NCBI GenBank assembly: GCA_035296325.1
Contig: DATHBD010000023.1
Location: 248,001 to 312,000, forward strand
Length of the DNA stretch: 64,000 bases
Origin: DATHBD01 sp035296325
GTDB lineage: Bacteria; Actinomycetota; Actinomycetes; Mycobacteriales; Micromonosporaceae
Reading direction: 5' to 3'
Shown: positions 9,326 through 18,363 of the stretch, piece after piece
How the letters are laid out: every line of letters begins with the position of its first letter
Position numbering within the stretch: the stretch's first letter is position 1
Translations under genes and position numbers: made by a program
The notes under the pieces: model-generated
What the model was told of the DNA's origin: nothing
The model's database searches: none
Seen by the model: only the letters and a program-made list of their open reading frames with translations

Positions 9326-10345
9326 ATGGCCACCATGCGGGTTGCGGAGGTCGCAGAGCCGGGTACCAGGTTTGAGCTCGTGGATCGGGACCTGCCGGAG
9401 CCTGCCGCCGGTCAGGTGCGGGTGACCGTCGAGGCGTGCGGGATCTGCCACAGTGACGCCGTGCTGGCCAACGGCTGGCTGCCCGGGACGACATTTCCCG
9501 TGGTTCCGGGCCACGAGATCGCCGGCCGCGTCGCCGCGGTCGGTGCCGGGGTGAACCACTGGCAGGTCGGACAGCGCGTCGGCGTCGGCTGGTTCGGCGG
9601 GGCGTGCGGGCACTGCCCGCGCTGCCGTGGCGGCGACGCGATCACCTGTCCGAGTCTGCAGATCCCGGGGCTCGCCTACCCGGGGGGCTTCGCCGACGCC
9701 GTTGTGGTGCCCGCCGACGCGCTGGCCGCCATCCCGGACGAGTTGACCGCCGTGGAGGCGGCGCCGTTGATGTGCGCCGGGGTGACCACGTACAACGCCC
9801 TCCGGCACAGCGTCGCCGCGCCGGGCGACACGGTGGCCATCCTGGGCCTCGGCGGTCTCGGTCACCTCGGTGTGCAGTACGCAGCCAAGCTGGGCTTCCG
9901 CACTGTCGCGATCGCCCGTGGCGCGCACAAGGAGCAGTTCGCCCGCGATCTGGGCGCCCACCACTACATCGACAGCACGGCGCAGGACGTCGCCGCGGCC
10001 CTGACCAGCCTGGGCGGCGCGCGCGTGGTGCTGGCCACGGTGACCGCGGCCGACGCGATGAGCGCTGCCGCGGGTGGGCTGAGCGCCCGTGGTCAGCTGG
10101 TGATCGTTGGCGCCTCCACCGAGCCGCTGCAGATCACGCCGCTCCAACTGATCTTCGGAAGTCAGAGTGTGGTCGGCCACGCCTCCGGGACCGCCCGGGA
10201 CTCGGAGGAGACGTTGGCCTTCAGCGTGCTCACCGGCGTCCGGGCAATGACGGAGACCGTGCCGTTGCCGGAGGTGTCGACCGGTTTCGACCGGATGCTC
10301 AGCGGCGAGGCGCGGTTCCGCGCCGTCCTCACCACCGGCAACTGA
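9326..10345 (+). CDS. Zinc-dependent alcohol dehydrogenase
   Basis: A 339-residue medium-chain dehydrogenase. The ATG at 9326 follows AAGGA with a five-base spacer. The catalytic zinc site is seen in EACGICHSD and GHEIAGRV, and the structural zinc site as CGHCPRCRGGDAITC, in which four Cys are present. The Rossmann motif for NAD(P) is GLGGLGHLGVQYA near residue 175. The length and motifs match the alpha-hydroxyketone or cinnamyl/AdhP-like alcohol dehydrogenases, which oxidise alcohols or reduce aldehydes. The true substrate cannot be read from sequence. It is divergent from the GH13 gene with a 195-base spacer and convergent with the sirtuin gene. Confidence 0.88.
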   Translation: MATMRVAEVAEPGTRFELVDRDLPEPAAGQVRVTVEACGICHSDAVLANGWLPGTTFPVVPGHEIAGRVAAVGAGVNHWQVGQRVGVGWFGGACGHCPRCRGGDAITCPSLQIPGLAYPGGFADAVVVPADALAAIPDELTAVEAAPLMCAGVTTYNALRHSVAAPGDTVAILGLGGLGHLGVQYAAKLGFRTVAIARGAHKEQFARDLGAHHYIDSTAQDVAAALTSLGGARVVLATVTAADAMSAAAGGLSARGQLVIVGASTEPLQITPLQLIFGSQSVVGHASGTARDSEETLAFSVLTGVRAMTETVPLPEVSTGFDRMLSGEARFRAVLTTGN

Positions 10346-10359
10346 AACCGGTTGGCACG

Positions 10360-11223
10360 TTACGCGGGTACCGTGTCGCCGCGCCGGGCGGCGATCGCTG
10401 TCGCCCGGCACGCGAGGTCGGGCAGCACGTCGCCGAGCGCCGCGTCCAGCCGGATCGCGGCGCGGTCATCGCCGCGGGTGACGCCCTGGTTCACGATGGC
10501 GACGGGGACGCCGAGTTTGGCCGCCCGCAGCACGAACCGGCGTCCGGACATCACCGACAACGACGAACCCAGGACCAGCAGCAGGCTGGCCCGCTCGACG
10601 AGCGCGAAGCACTCGCCCACCCGCGACGCCGGCACCGTCTCACCGAAGAACACGACGTCCGGCTTCAGGCTGTCCTGGTCGCACCGGGCACAGCGGACGG
10701 TCCGGAACCGATCGAGTTCCGCGTCCGGCAGATCCACGTCCCCGTCCGGGTTGACGGCGGTGGCTCGCGCCGCGAAGTCCGGGTTTACCTCGCGTAGCCG
10801 GTGGTCGAGTTGCTCCCGGCCGGTGCGGTCGCCGCAGCTCAGGCAGACCACCTGCGCCAGGGCGCCGTGCAGTTCGATCACCGGACCGGCGCCGGCCGCC
10901 TGGTGCAGGCCGTCCACGTTCTGCGTGATGATGCCGTCGACCAGGCCGGCGTGCTGGAGCAGCGCGACCGCGTGGTGACCGGCGTTGGGCAGCGCCGCGC
11001 CGATGGTGCGCCATCCGAGGTGGCTCCGGGCCCAGTACCGCTGGCGGGCCGCGGCGTCGCCGACGAATGCCTGGAACGTCATCGGCGTGTGCCGGCGGGC
11101 CGCGCCGCTCGGCCCCCGGTAGTCCGGAATACCCGACTCGGTGGAGAGCCCCGCGCCGCTCAGCACAACCACGCCACCCTCGGCGATCAGCGCCGCGAGC
11201 CGGTCGATCGATGGTTCCCGCAC
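10360..11223 (-). CDS. Sirtuin NAD-dependent protein deacylase
   Basis: A 287-residue Sir2-family enzyme that removes acyl groups from lysines using NAD. The NAD-binding motif GAGLSTESGIPDYRG is near residue 22 and TQNVDGLHQAAG follows. The catalytic His is in IELHGALAQ. The zinc tetrad is CLSC and CARC, separated by about 46 residues. The start is GTG 11223. No strong ribosome-binding site is visible, so a few residues of uncertainty remain. It is convergent with the alcohol dehydrogenase, with only 14 bases between the stop codons. Confidence 0.9.
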   Translation of the reverse strand: MREPSIDRLAALIAEGGVVVLSGAGLSTESGIPDYRGPSGAARRHTPMTFQAFVGDAAARQRYWARSHLGWRTIGAALPNAGHHAVALLQHAGLVDGIITQNVDGLHQAAGAGPVIELHGALAQVVCLSCGDRTGREQLDHRLREVNPDFAARATAVNPDGDVDLPDAELDRFRTVRCARCDQDSLKPDVVFFGETVPASRVGECFALVERASLLLVLGSSLSVMSGRRFVLRAAKLGVPVAIVNQGVTRGDDRAAIRLDAALGDVLPDLACRATAIAARRGDTVPA

Positions 11224-11329
11224 GCTCCAATGGTGCCTCAGGATGTCACCGGCGAGGTCGTTACCGGCTCGCGGGCAGCGTTGCGGTCACCTGTCACCGT
11301 GAACTTTGCGGATCACGGTGGGAGGCGGA

Positions 11330-12049
11330 ATGTGGTTCACGGCGCGATGTCCGGTCCGGCCCGAGGAGCAGGACTGGATCGACACCTCGATGCGCTGGCT
11401 GGTGGACGGCTTCGGCGAGGCGGTGCTGCGCCGACCGGTGGTCCTGCCGACTGAGGACTTCTTCCCGGGGTCGTACTCCGGAGGGTACGACGACGTGCAC
11501 GCGGTGCTGCTGCGCATCGCGTCCCACATGGAGGTGGACCCGGCGCGGGTGGATCTGGTGCTGGAGCCGACCGACCAGGAGGAGAGCGCGCTGCTCGCGA
11601 GCCTGCCGGCGTACCAGCGGTCCTGGGCGGGCGCCGCGGGTGACTACGTTCGGCGCGACGGCCGCGGCGTCATCACCGTCCGCGGTGACCAGGCCCAGGA
11701 TCCGATGGGGCTGGTTGCCACGATCGCCCACGAACTGGGCCATGAACGGCTCATCGGAGAAGGTCGTCACGATCCCACCGCCAAGGACCACGAGCCACTG
11801 ACCGACCTGCTGACCGTTGTGTTCGGACTGGGCATCTTCGCAGCGAACGCCGCCTTCGAGTACCGCGGTCGCGATGGTGGCTGGCAGACCAGCCGGCTGG
11901 GTTACCTGACCGAGCCCATGTACGGCTACGCGCTCGGCCGGTACGCGTTCTGGCGCGGCGAGCCCGCCCCCGACTGGGCCCGCCATCTCGACGTCAACCC
12001 GCGGACATACCAGAAGCAGACGTTGCGCTACCTGAGTCGGCGCCCCTGA
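11330..12049 (+). CDS. Putative metallopeptidase-like protein with HELGH motif
   Basis: A 239-residue protein of unrecognised family. The ATG at 11330 follows GGAGG four bases upstream; an in-frame TTG 24 bases earlier is less likely. Midway is the sequence VATIAHELGHERLIGEG, a classic HExxH zinc-metallopeptidase signature. A downstream acidic segment (HEPLTDLLTVVFGLGIF) could supply the third zinc ligand, as in gluzincin-like folds, but this is inference. No signal peptide is seen, so it probably acts in the cytosol. The C-terminal part (YLTEPMYGYALGRYAFWRGE) is aromatic-rich. It stands alone between a sirtuin and a polyphosphate kinase. It could be a non-enzymatic relative of peptidases. 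Confidence 0.7.
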   Translation: MWFTARCPVRPEEQDWIDTSMRWLVDGFGEAVLRRPVVLPTEDFFPGSYSGGYDDVHAVLLRIASHMEVDPARVDLVLEPTDQEESALLASLPAYQRSWAGAAGDYVRRDGRGVITVRGDQAQDPMGLVATIAHELGHERLIGEGRHDPTAKDHEPLTDLLTVVFGLGIFAANAAFEYRGRDGGWQTSRLGYLTEPMYGYALGRYAFWRGEPAPDWARHLDVNPRTYQKQTLRYLSRRP

Positions 12050-12095
12050 CCCACGGTTGGCGGGGTGGCTGCGACGGGACCGGGCCGGGGGTCGC

Positions 12096-12983
12096 TCACC
12101 GGGCGGCCAGGGTGGCGGCGTGGTCGGGCACGTAGGTGGTGGTTGCCATCGGGGGGCGCCGGTAGCCGCCGGACAGCGGGCGCGCCGGCAGTTGCAGCGC
12201 TGGCCGCTGGACCTCGTAGTACGGCACGGTGGAGAGCAGGTGCGCGATCATGTTGATCCGGGCGCGCCGCTTGTCGTCGCTCTCCACGTCGTACCACGGC
12301 GTTTCCGGACCGTCGGTGTGGGCGAACATCGTGTCCTTGGCCCTGGAGTAGTCCTCCCAGCGGCTGATCGACTCCAGGTCCATCGGGGAGAGCTTCCAGC
12401 GGCGCATCGGATCCTCCAGCCGGGACCGGAAGCGGCGCTCCTGCTCAGCGTCGCTGACCGAGAACCAGTACTTGCGCAGCAGCACGCCGTCCTCGGCGAG
12501 CAGCCGCTCGAAGATCGGACACTGGCGCAGGAACCGCTGGTACTCCACGTCGGAGCAGAAGCCCATGACCCGCTCCACGCCCGCCCGGTTGTACCAGCTC
12601 CGGTCGAAGAGCACGATCTCGCCGGCGGCCGGGAGCTGCTCGACGTAGCGCTGGAAGTACCACTGCGTCTTGTCCCGCTCGGTCGGTGCCGGCAGCGCCG
12701 CGATCCGTGCGATGCGCGGGTTGAGGTACTCGGTGACGCGCTTGATCGCGCTGCCCTTTCCGGCGGCGTCGCGACCCTCGAAGATCACAACCAGGCGGGC
12801 GCCCTCGACGCGCACCCACTCCTGCAGCTTGACCAGCTCACCCTGCAGTCGGAAGAGCTCAGCCTCGTAGAGCTTCTTCGGCAGCCGCTCGGGGGCACCG
12901 GGGCTGCCGTCCGGCCCAGCGTGGGCCGGGTCCAGCTGGGCCATCTTGTCCTTGGCGTCCTTCGTGCCGTGCTTCTTCGCCAC
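12096..12983 (-). CDS. ppk2: Polyphosphate kinase 2 (PPK2 family)
   Basis: A 295-residue protein that transfers phosphate between polyphosphate and nucleotides. The P-loop is FEGRDAAGKGSAIKRV near residue 60, and the lid module is FDRSWYNRAGVERVMGFC. RWKLSPMDLESISRW and YSRAKDTMFAHTD complete the family signature. The start is placed at GTG 12983, about ten bases after a GGAGGG site; GTG 12992 is in frame but sits almost on top of that site. The final 30 residues (PLSGGYRRPPM and on) extend beyond the usual PPK2 core. Whether ADP or GDP/AMP is preferred cannot be judged here. Confidence 0.9.
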   Translation of the reverse strand: MAKKHGTKDAKDKMAQLDPAHAGPDGSPGAPERLPKKLYEAELFRLQGELVKLQEWVRVEGARLVVIFEGRDAAGKGSAIKRVTEYLNPRIARIAALPAPTERDKTQWYFQRYVEQLPAAGEIVLFDRSWYNRAGVERVMGFCSDVEYQRFLRQCPIFERLLAEDGVLLRKYWFSVSDAEQERRFRSRLEDPMRRWKLSPMDLESISRWEDYSRAKDTMFAHTDGPETPWYDVESDDKRRARINMIAHLLSTVPYYEVQRPALQLPARPLSGGYRRPPMATTTYVPDHAATLAAR

Positions 12984-13193
12984 CTCGGGCACTCCCTCCG
13001 GCCATGGGTCCCCGCAACACCTCCACAATGCACCCTGGCGGCGACGACCACGAGACGACCACGATGTCCGCTGTGATCGGGCACCCCCGGGTCGCCGATG
13101 CCGTTGCGTGCGAAGGAGCACGCCCGCGGCGCCCTCCGCCGGGCGACCTGTTGCTGCAAGCCCCATTTCGGCACGGAGGGCTTCGTGTCCAAG

Positions 13194-13222
13194 TTGACAC
13201 TTGATAAAGCAGATGATTGAGT
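13194..13222 (+). promoter_or_regulatory. Candidate promoter for the ArsR-SRPBCC-mycothiol operon
   Basis: A perfect TTGACA -35 hexamer lies at 13194-13199 in a locally AT-rich stretch directly before the ArsR start at 13224. A -10 about 17 bases downstream would be TTGAGT (13217-13222), which is weak. If this is used, the transcript would have almost no leader. The -10 assignment is uncertain. Confidence 0.4.
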
Positions 13223-13223
13223 A

Positions 13224-13577
13224 ATGCGCATGTCAGTCACCATCGAGGATCAGCGGCTCGACGCCCTGTTCACGGCGCTCAGCGACCGCACCAGGCGGGA
13301 CATCGTGGCGCGGTTGAGCACGGGCGAAGCGACGGTCAAGGAGCTGGCGGAGCCGTACGCCATGAGCATGCAGGCCGTCTCGCAGCACATCCGGGTGCTC
13401 GAGCGGTCGGGTCTGATCACCCGGGGCCGGCACCGCCAGACCCGGCCCTGTCGCATCGAGCCCGCGGCGCTCGAGGACGTGGCTTCGTGGATCGAGGAGA
13501 GCCGGCGGATCTGGTCGGAGCGGATGGACCGGCTTGAGACGCACCTCGCCTCCCTACCGAAGCGGGACAAACGGTGA
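13224..13577 (+). CDS. ArsR-family transcriptional regulator
   Basis: A 117-residue winged-helix repressor. The helix-turn-helix is LSDRTRRDIVARLSTGEATVKELAEPYAMSMQAVSQHIRVLERSG, with a recognition helix around residues 45-60. There are no paired Cys of the classic metal-sensing ArsR proteins, so it belongs to the non-metal group commonly linked with SRPBCC (AHSA1) proteins. The start is ATG 13224; a second ATG two codons later is possible. The stop codon overlaps the next start as GTGA, so the three genes 13224-14607 form a translationally coupled operon. Autoregulation is likely for this family. Confidence 0.88.
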   Translation: MRMSVTIEDQRLDALFTALSDRTRRDIVARLSTGEATVKELAEPYAMSMQAVSQHIRVLERSGLITRGRHRQTRPCRIEPAALEDVASWIEESRRIWSERMDRLETHLASLPKRDKR

Positions 13578-14014
13578 ACAACGACGAACTTGTCCACCGA
13601 CGGGTCTTCGACGCGCCGCGCGAGCTTGTGTGGCGGTGTCTCACGGAGCCCGCCGAACTCGCACAGTTCTGGGGCCCGGACGGCATGGCCACCCCGATCG
13701 ACGGCATCATCGTCGAGCTCCACTCCGGAGGCCGCTTCGAGACCCCGATGGTCGGCGAGCACGGCAGCTACCGGATGGTGGCCACCTTCACCGAGGTCAT
13801 CGCGCCGGAACGGCTCGCCTGGGTCGAGCCGGTCACCGGGATGCACACCACCGGCACACTTCACGACCTTGGCGACGGCAGAACCGCGGTCGTCATCCAC
13901 CAGCGGCACGTGCCCGAGGCGATGCGCACGCCCGAGGCCCGCGCAGGCTTCCTCACCTCCCTCGACAAGCTCGAGGAGCACCTCGCACACCTCATGTCAG
14001 GAGACCTACCATGA
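13574..14014 (+). CDS. SRPBCC (AHSA1/START-like) domain protein
   Basis: A 146-residue helix-grip protein of the activator-of-Hsp90 ATPase homologue (AHSA1) group. It shows the typical opening VHRRVFDAPRELVWRCLTEPAELAQFWGPDG and the closing helix FLTSLDKLEEHLA. These small proteins bind hydrophobic ligands in a cavity; the ligand is unknown here. Its GTG start overlaps the ArsR stop by four bases. Its own stop overlaps the following ATG as ATGA. Confidence 0.88.
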   Translation: MNNDELVHRRVFDAPRELVWRCLTEPAELAQFWGPDGMATPIDGIIVELHSGGRFETPMVGEHGSYRMVATFTEVIAPERLAWVEPVTGMHTTGTLHDLGDGRTAVVIHQRHVPEAMRTPEARAGFLTSLDKLEEHLAHLMSGDLP

Positions 14015-14607
14015 CCGACCCGCAGGCCTGGGTGGCGCCGACCTACGAGCGGCTCGCCGATCTTCTCGCCGCCGCGCCCGTTGCGACATGGGACGCCCCG
14101 TCGCTGTGTCAGGGGTGGCTCGTGCGCCACGTCGTCGCGCACGTGACGATGCCGGTGCGGTTGACCCCTGAGCAGTTCGGGGCCGAGATGGCGGCGGCCG
14201 GTGGCGACTTCGCCGTGCTCTCCGACACCGTGGCCGCGCGGGACGGCTCGTTGCCGATCGCCGACCTGGTCGATCAGCTCCGATCGCCGGGACTGCACGC
14301 GTGGCAGCCGCCTGGCGGCGGCGCGGTCGGTGCATTGAGCCATGCCGTGATCCACTCGCTGGACGTGACGATCGCGCTCGACCGACCCGCGGTGGCGCCC
14401 GGAGAGGCGACGGCGGCCCTCCTCGACCAGCTCACCGCCAGCCACGGCACCTGGTTCGGGGTCGACCTGAGCGATGTCCGGCTCGAGGCCACCGATGCCG
14501 ACTGGAGCTGGGGGAGCGGCCAGCTTGTTCGCGCCGACCTCGGCTCACTGGTGGCCCTCCTGAGCGGGCGCGTGCTGCCCGACGGCCGGACACTGCCCCG
14601 CGCCTGA
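14011..14607 (+). CDS. Maleylpyruvate isomerase family (mycothiol-dependent, DinB-like) protein
   Basis: A 198-residue protein of the mycothiol-dependent maleylpyruvate isomerase family. It carries the N-terminal motif LCQGWLVRHVVAHVTMP and the internal HAVIHSLDVTIAL, which place His residues where the family binds metal. An AGGAG site (13999-14003) precedes ATG 14011. It is the third gene of the ArsR-SRPBCC operon. Its presence fits an actinobacterium that uses mycothiol as its thiol. The substrate is unknown; a detoxification role is inference. Confidence 0.8.
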   Translation: MTDPQAWVAPTYERLADLLAAAPVATWDAPSLCQGWLVRHVVAHVTMPVRLTPEQFGAEMAAAGGDFAVLSDTVAARDGSLPIADLVDQLRSPGLHAWQPPGGGAVGALSHAVIHSLDVTIALDRPAVAPGEATAALLDQLTASHGTWFGVDLSDVRLEATDADWSWGSGQLVRADLGSLVALLSGRVLPDGRTLPRA

Positions 14608-14848
14608 ATAGCCGTCACCCGACGCGAGGGAGCATCATCTCTCGTCCGGGCCGTCCCGGGCATTGGTTGTCCTGCCAATAGACGGTGACGTACCAGGATG
14701 GTGGACTACCTGTAGCGGAACGGTCGTCGGACACCTCTCCCCCCAACGATGCCGCGATCGGCCGTTCCCGCCAGGAACGAGTGGGTCATCGCCATCACGG
14801 TGGCCCACTCGCTGGCTCTCATCGGGAGCCCGGCGGCAGCTGTCCGGC

Positions 14849-16075
14849 TCAGCGGCGCGGCGGCCGGGTCGCCGGCACCAGCGCCAGGGCGGGCAGCACG
14901 ATCAGCGGCACCACCAGCAGGGCGCGCAGCGTGCCGACCCGGTCTCCGAGTAGGCCCACCAGCGGTGGCCCGGCGAGGAAGGCGGTGTAGCCGATCACCG
15001 CCACGACGCTGACCCGCGCCGCCGCCCGCGCCTCGTCGTCGGCGGCGGCGCTCATCCCGACCGGAAAGCCGAGCGAGGTACCCAGCCCCCACAGCGCCAC
15101 GCCGATCAGCGCCAGCGGCAGCGAAGCGGCCAACACGGCGACGGCCGCCCCGGCGGCCGCCAACACCATCGTGGCAAGCAGGACCGGGACCCGGCCCCAG
15201 CGGTCCAGCGCCACCGTCCCGGCGGTGCGCCCCACCGTCATCGCGGTGACGAAGACCCCGAAGACGGCCGCGCCCATGGCCGCGCTCACCTCGTGGCCGT
15301 CCACGAACGCGACGGCGAGCCAGTCGTTGGCAGTGCCTTCGGTGAAGGCCATGACCAGCACGAGCAGGCCCACCAGCAGGGTGCGCGGCTCGCGCCAGGC
15401 CCGGAGTGCCCCGCTGCCACCCCGCTGCGGCCTGGCGCCGCGGTCAGCGCCGGCGTCAGCCTCGGGCAGGAACGACCTGATCGCGATCAGCGAGCCGCCG
15501 GCCACCAGGAGCGCGATGAGCGCCAGGTGGACCGCGACCGGAATCCCGGCGCGTGCCGTGCCCGCCCCGATGCCGGCGCCGGCGACCGTGCCGACGCTCC
15601 AGGCGGCGTGGAACCGCGGCATCACGGTGCGCCGCAGCCGCCGCTCGACCGCGGCCGCCTCGACGTTCATGGCGACCTCGCAGGTGCCGGAGCCGTAGCC
15701 CAGGGCGCAGAGGCCGACGCCCACCGCGATCACCCAGCCCCATACCCCGGTCGCCACGCCGGCGACGGTGAGCCCGGCCGCGACGAGCACCGCACCAGCG
15801 GCCACCGCACGCGGCGGCCCGATGCGGTGCACGAGCACACCTGCCGTCGGCAGCGCCAGCACGGCGCCGAGGGACATCGCGAGGAGCAGCATGCCGAGTT
15901 GTCCGGCGGTGAGATGCAGCGCGTCGCGCACCGCTGGGACCCGGGCGAACCACGAGCCGAGCGCCAGCCCGTTGAGCCCGAACACCACCGCGACGGCGGT
16001 CCGGGCGGTGGTCACATGGCGCGGCACCACCGGGCCGGTCGGCGCGCCGACCCCGGCAGCGGTGGACGAACTCAT
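14849..16075 (-). CDS. MFS transporter
   Basis: A 408-residue integral membrane protein with about 12 hydrophobic helices in two halves, separated by a charged cytoplasmic loop near residues 200-225 (EADAGADRGARPQRGG). The first half contains the motif GSWFARVPAVRDALHL typical of the YbjJ-like branch of major facilitator proteins. The substrate is unknown; many relatives are annotated as drug or sugar exporters. The start ATG is at 16075. About 240 bases between it and the mycothiol gene (convergent) hold no recognisable gene. Confidence 0.85.
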   Translation of the reverse strand: MSSSTAAGVGAPTGPVVPRHVTTARTAVAVVFGLNGLALGSWFARVPAVRDALHLTAGQLGMLLLAMSLGAVLALPTAGVLVHRIGPPRAVAAGAVLVAAGLTVAGVATGVWGWVIAVGVGLCALGYGSGTCEVAMNVEAAAVERRLRRTVMPRFHAAWSVGTVAGAGIGAGTARAGIPVAVHLALIALLVAGGSLIAIRSFLPEADAGADRGARPQRGGSGALRAWREPRTLLVGLLVLVMAFTEGTANDWLAVAFVDGHEVSAAMGAAVFGVFVTAMTVGRTAGTVALDRWGRVPVLLATMVLAAAGAAVAVLAASLPLALIGVALWGLGTSLGFPVGMSAAADDEARAAARVSVVAVIGYTAFLAGPPLVGLLGDRVGTLRALLVVPLIVLPALALVPATRPPRR

Positions 16076-16195
16076 CGGCTCAGGCTCCTTGATGCTGGTG
16101 GCGCAGCGGCCGGCACAGGCTGAACGGCTGGCGGGAGTGGCCGCGCCAGCCGTCCAGGTTCTTGCCCCGTGATGTTGCGCCGGTTTCCCGGTGGG

Positions 16196-16615
16196 TCAGT
16201 TGTTCGGCTCCTGAGCGCTGATTTCGGCCAGCGCGGAGTCACTGTCGCGTTCCACCGCCAGATCACCCAGGGAGATCACGCCGGTCAGCTGCTCGCCGTC
16301 CAGCACCGGTAGGCGACGGACCGCGTGGGTGCGCATCAGCTCCACCGCCGTGTCGATGTCGTCGTCCGGGGAGACCGCCACCAGGTCGTGGGTGATCACA
16401 TCGGCGAGGCGGGTGGTGCGAGGGTCGAGATCCTCCGCGACGCCACGTACCGTGATGTCCCGGTCAGTCAACACGCCGCGCACCGCGGTTCCGTCCACGA
16501 CGATCACGGCACCGACGTCGGCGTCGCGCATCTGCCTCGCCGCGGCAACAAGCGTTTCGTCCAGGCCCATCGTCAGCGGGTCCCTGGTCATCACTTCGCT
16601 GACCTTGCTCACCAT
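16196..16615 (-). CDS. CBS-domain pair protein
   Basis: A 139-residue protein made almost only of two CBS motifs (about residues 8-60 and 72-130), a Bateman module that binds adenine nucleotides. Signature segments are VMTRDPLTMGLDETLVAAARQM, VLTDRDITVRGVA and AVRRLPVLDGEQLTGVISLGDLA. An AGGAGGT site lies nine bases before ATG 16615, which favours it over an in-frame TTG two codons upstream. Stand-alone CBS proteins of this kind are often linked to stress or hypoxia in actinobacteria. The partner protein is not apparent here. Confidence 0.88.
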   Translation of the reverse strand: MVSKVSEVMTRDPLTMGLDETLVAAARQMRDADVGAVIVVDGTAVRGVLTDRDITVRGVAEDLDPRTTRLADVITHDLVAVSPDDDIDTAVELMRTHAVRRLPVLDGEQLTGVISLGDLAVERDSDSALAEISAQEPNN

Positions 16616-16668
16616 GGTCAATACACCTCCTTGACCCTCCACTACCCGCGCCGCCGGGGCCGAACCCT

Positions 16669-17082
16669 TCAGGACTGTGGCTGAGCGATATTGACCATCC
16701 AGCTGATCCCGAACCGGTCCACGCAGGCGCCGAACTCGTCACCCCACATCTGCTTCTCCAGCGGCACGGACACCGCACCCCCGTCGGACAGCTTCGCCCA
16801 GTACCCGCGCAGTTCGTCGGCGTCGTCCCCGCTGAGGCTGATCGAGACGTTGGTGCCCGGGTTGTGCTCCATCCCCGGCGGGGTGTCCGCGCCCATCAGC
16901 GCGAGCCCGCTGTCGGTCTCCAGTTGGGCGTGCATGATCTTGTCGGCGATCGCGGCGTCCGGCGCGCCGTACTCGCCGAAGGTGCTGAGCGTCAGGTTGC
17001 CGCCGAAGACGCTCTGGTAGAACTCCATGGCTTGCTGTGCGTTGTCGGTGAAGCTGAGGTACGGGTTCAGGCGTGTGGCCAC
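16669..17082 (-). CDS. VOC / PhnB-like glyoxalase-fold protein
   Basis: A 137-residue protein of the PhnB/YkcA-type vicinal-oxygen-chelate fold. It begins LNPYLSFTDNAQQAMEFYQSVFGG and ends with MWGDEFGACVDRFGISWMVN, which are hallmark segments. The family includes glyoxalases, resistance proteins and many proteins with no known substrate. The PhnB group generally lacks full metal ligands. The start is GTG 17082 behind GGGAG. It lies 53 bases downstream of the CBS gene start, on the same strand. Confidence 0.85.
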   Translation of the reverse strand: MATRLNPYLSFTDNAQQAMEFYQSVFGGNLTLSTFGEYGAPDAAIADKIMHAQLETDSGLALMGADTPPGMEHNPGTNVSISLSGDDADELRGYWAKLSDGGAVSVPLEKQMWGDEFGACVDRFGISWMVNIAQPQS

Positions 17083-17124
17083 GGTGTGCTCCCTGGGACG
17101 AGAAAGGTGCTGACCTCTCGCAGA

Positions 17125-18363
17125 CTAACCAGCACCGGTGTCCGGGCCGGCTGATTCCACCTGAGGCGCGGGTGCCAGCACCGCCGGACCGGGTGAGCGG
17201 TACTCCGCTCGACGCTCCCAACCTTCACTGAACAGCGGCAGCCGACCGAAACTGCGCGGGTACGCTGCGCAGGCGTCACGGTCCAGCCGTACGCCCAGTC
17301 CGGGTGCCTGGGGCACCGGGAAGCTTCCGGTGGCCGGGTCGACCCGGGGCGCCCCGGCAGCGAGGTCGAAGACCCACGGGTCGGCGAAATCGTTGAAGTG
17401 CTCCAGAACCGCCACATTCGCGGTCGCCACGGCGAAGTGCACCGCGGCGGCCGTACCGACCGGCCCGCAGACGTTGTGCGGAGCCAGTTGGATGTTGTAC
17501 GCACCGGTCCAGCCGGCCAGCCGGTGCAGGCCGGTGATCCCGCCGAAGTGGGTCAGGTCGACCTGCAGGATGTCGACGAGGCCGCCCTCCAGGTAGGGCA
17601 CCAGCTCGTCGGCGGTGTGGATCCGCTCCCCGGTGGCGATCGGGAGCGAGGTGTGGGCCCGTACCGAACGGAGGCCCTGCAGATCCCCCGGCGGCACCGG
17701 CTCCTCCAGCCAGCCGGGCCTGGTCGGGGCGACGGCGGCGGCAACCAGGCGGGCCGTGGCGGCGGTGAACCGGCCGTGCATCTCCAGGTACAGCTCCACA
17801 TCCGGGCCGACGGCGTCGCGCACGGCCTCCAGGATCGCGACCGAACGGCGCAGCTCCGCCGCGGTGAGGGTGGCGACGGCGGCCCCGAAGGGGTCGATCT
17901 TCAGGGCGCGGTAGCCGCCGGCGACGACCTCGCGGGCCCGTTCGGCAACCGCGACCGGATCCCGCCCGGTGCGGTACCAGCCGTTGGCGTAGGCCGGCAC
18001 GGCGTCGCGGAACCGTCCGCCCAGCAGCTTCCAGACCGGCACACCGAGCGCCTGGCCCATCAGATCCCAGCAGGCCACGTCGAACGCCGCCAGCGCGGAC
18101 TGGGTGATCTCACCCGGCTTGCCGTACTCACCGACCTGCACCTGCCAGGCGAGCCGGCTCAGCTGGAACGGGTCGGTGCCGACCACGTACCGCTCACCGA
18201 GCTCGGCGATCGCGGCGAGCAATGTGTCGGTCTTGCTGACCATGCGCACCTCACCGACACCGTGCAGGCCTTGATCGGTGTGCACCTCGACGAAGGTGAG
18301 TTCCCGCCACGGGGCGCCGACGACGAGCACGTCGAACCCGGTGATCATCCCAGCAGTGCTCAT
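17125..18363 (-). CDS. Mandelate racemase/muconate lactonizing family enzyme (sugar-acid dehydratase-like)
   Basis: A 412-residue enolase-superfamily enzyme. The barrel motifs are ALKIDPFG (catalytic Lys strand), ELYLEMHGRF, WLEEPVPP and IATGERIHTADE (metal ligands), and LAPHNVCGPVG (catalytic His). The DPFG and MHGRF segments resemble D-galactonate and gluconate-type acid sugar dehydratases. It would dehydrate an aldonate to a 2-keto-3-deoxy acid (inference). The ATG at 18363 overlaps the stop of the upstream esterase gene as ATGA. The dihydrodipicolinate synthase-family aldolase nearby at 19254 would be a logical next step. Confidence 0.82.
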   Translation of the reverse strand: MSTAGMITGFDVLVVGAPWRELTFVEVHTDQGLHGVGEVRMVSKTDTLLAAIAELGERYVVGTDPFQLSRLAWQVQVGEYGKPGEITQSALAAFDVACWDLMGQALGVPVWKLLGGRFRDAVPAYANGWYRTGRDPVAVAERAREVVAGGYRALKIDPFGAAVATLTAAELRRSVAILEAVRDAVGPDVELYLEMHGRFTAATARLVAAAVAPTRPGWLEEPVPPGDLQGLRSVRAHTSLPIATGERIHTADELVPYLEGGLVDILQVDLTHFGGITGLHRLAGWTGAYNIQLAPHNVCGPVGTAAAVHFAVATANVAVLEHFNDFADPWVFDLAAGAPRVDPATGSFPVPQAPGLGVRLDRDACAAYPRSFGRLPLFSEGWERRAEYRSPGPAVLAPAPQVESAGPDTGAG

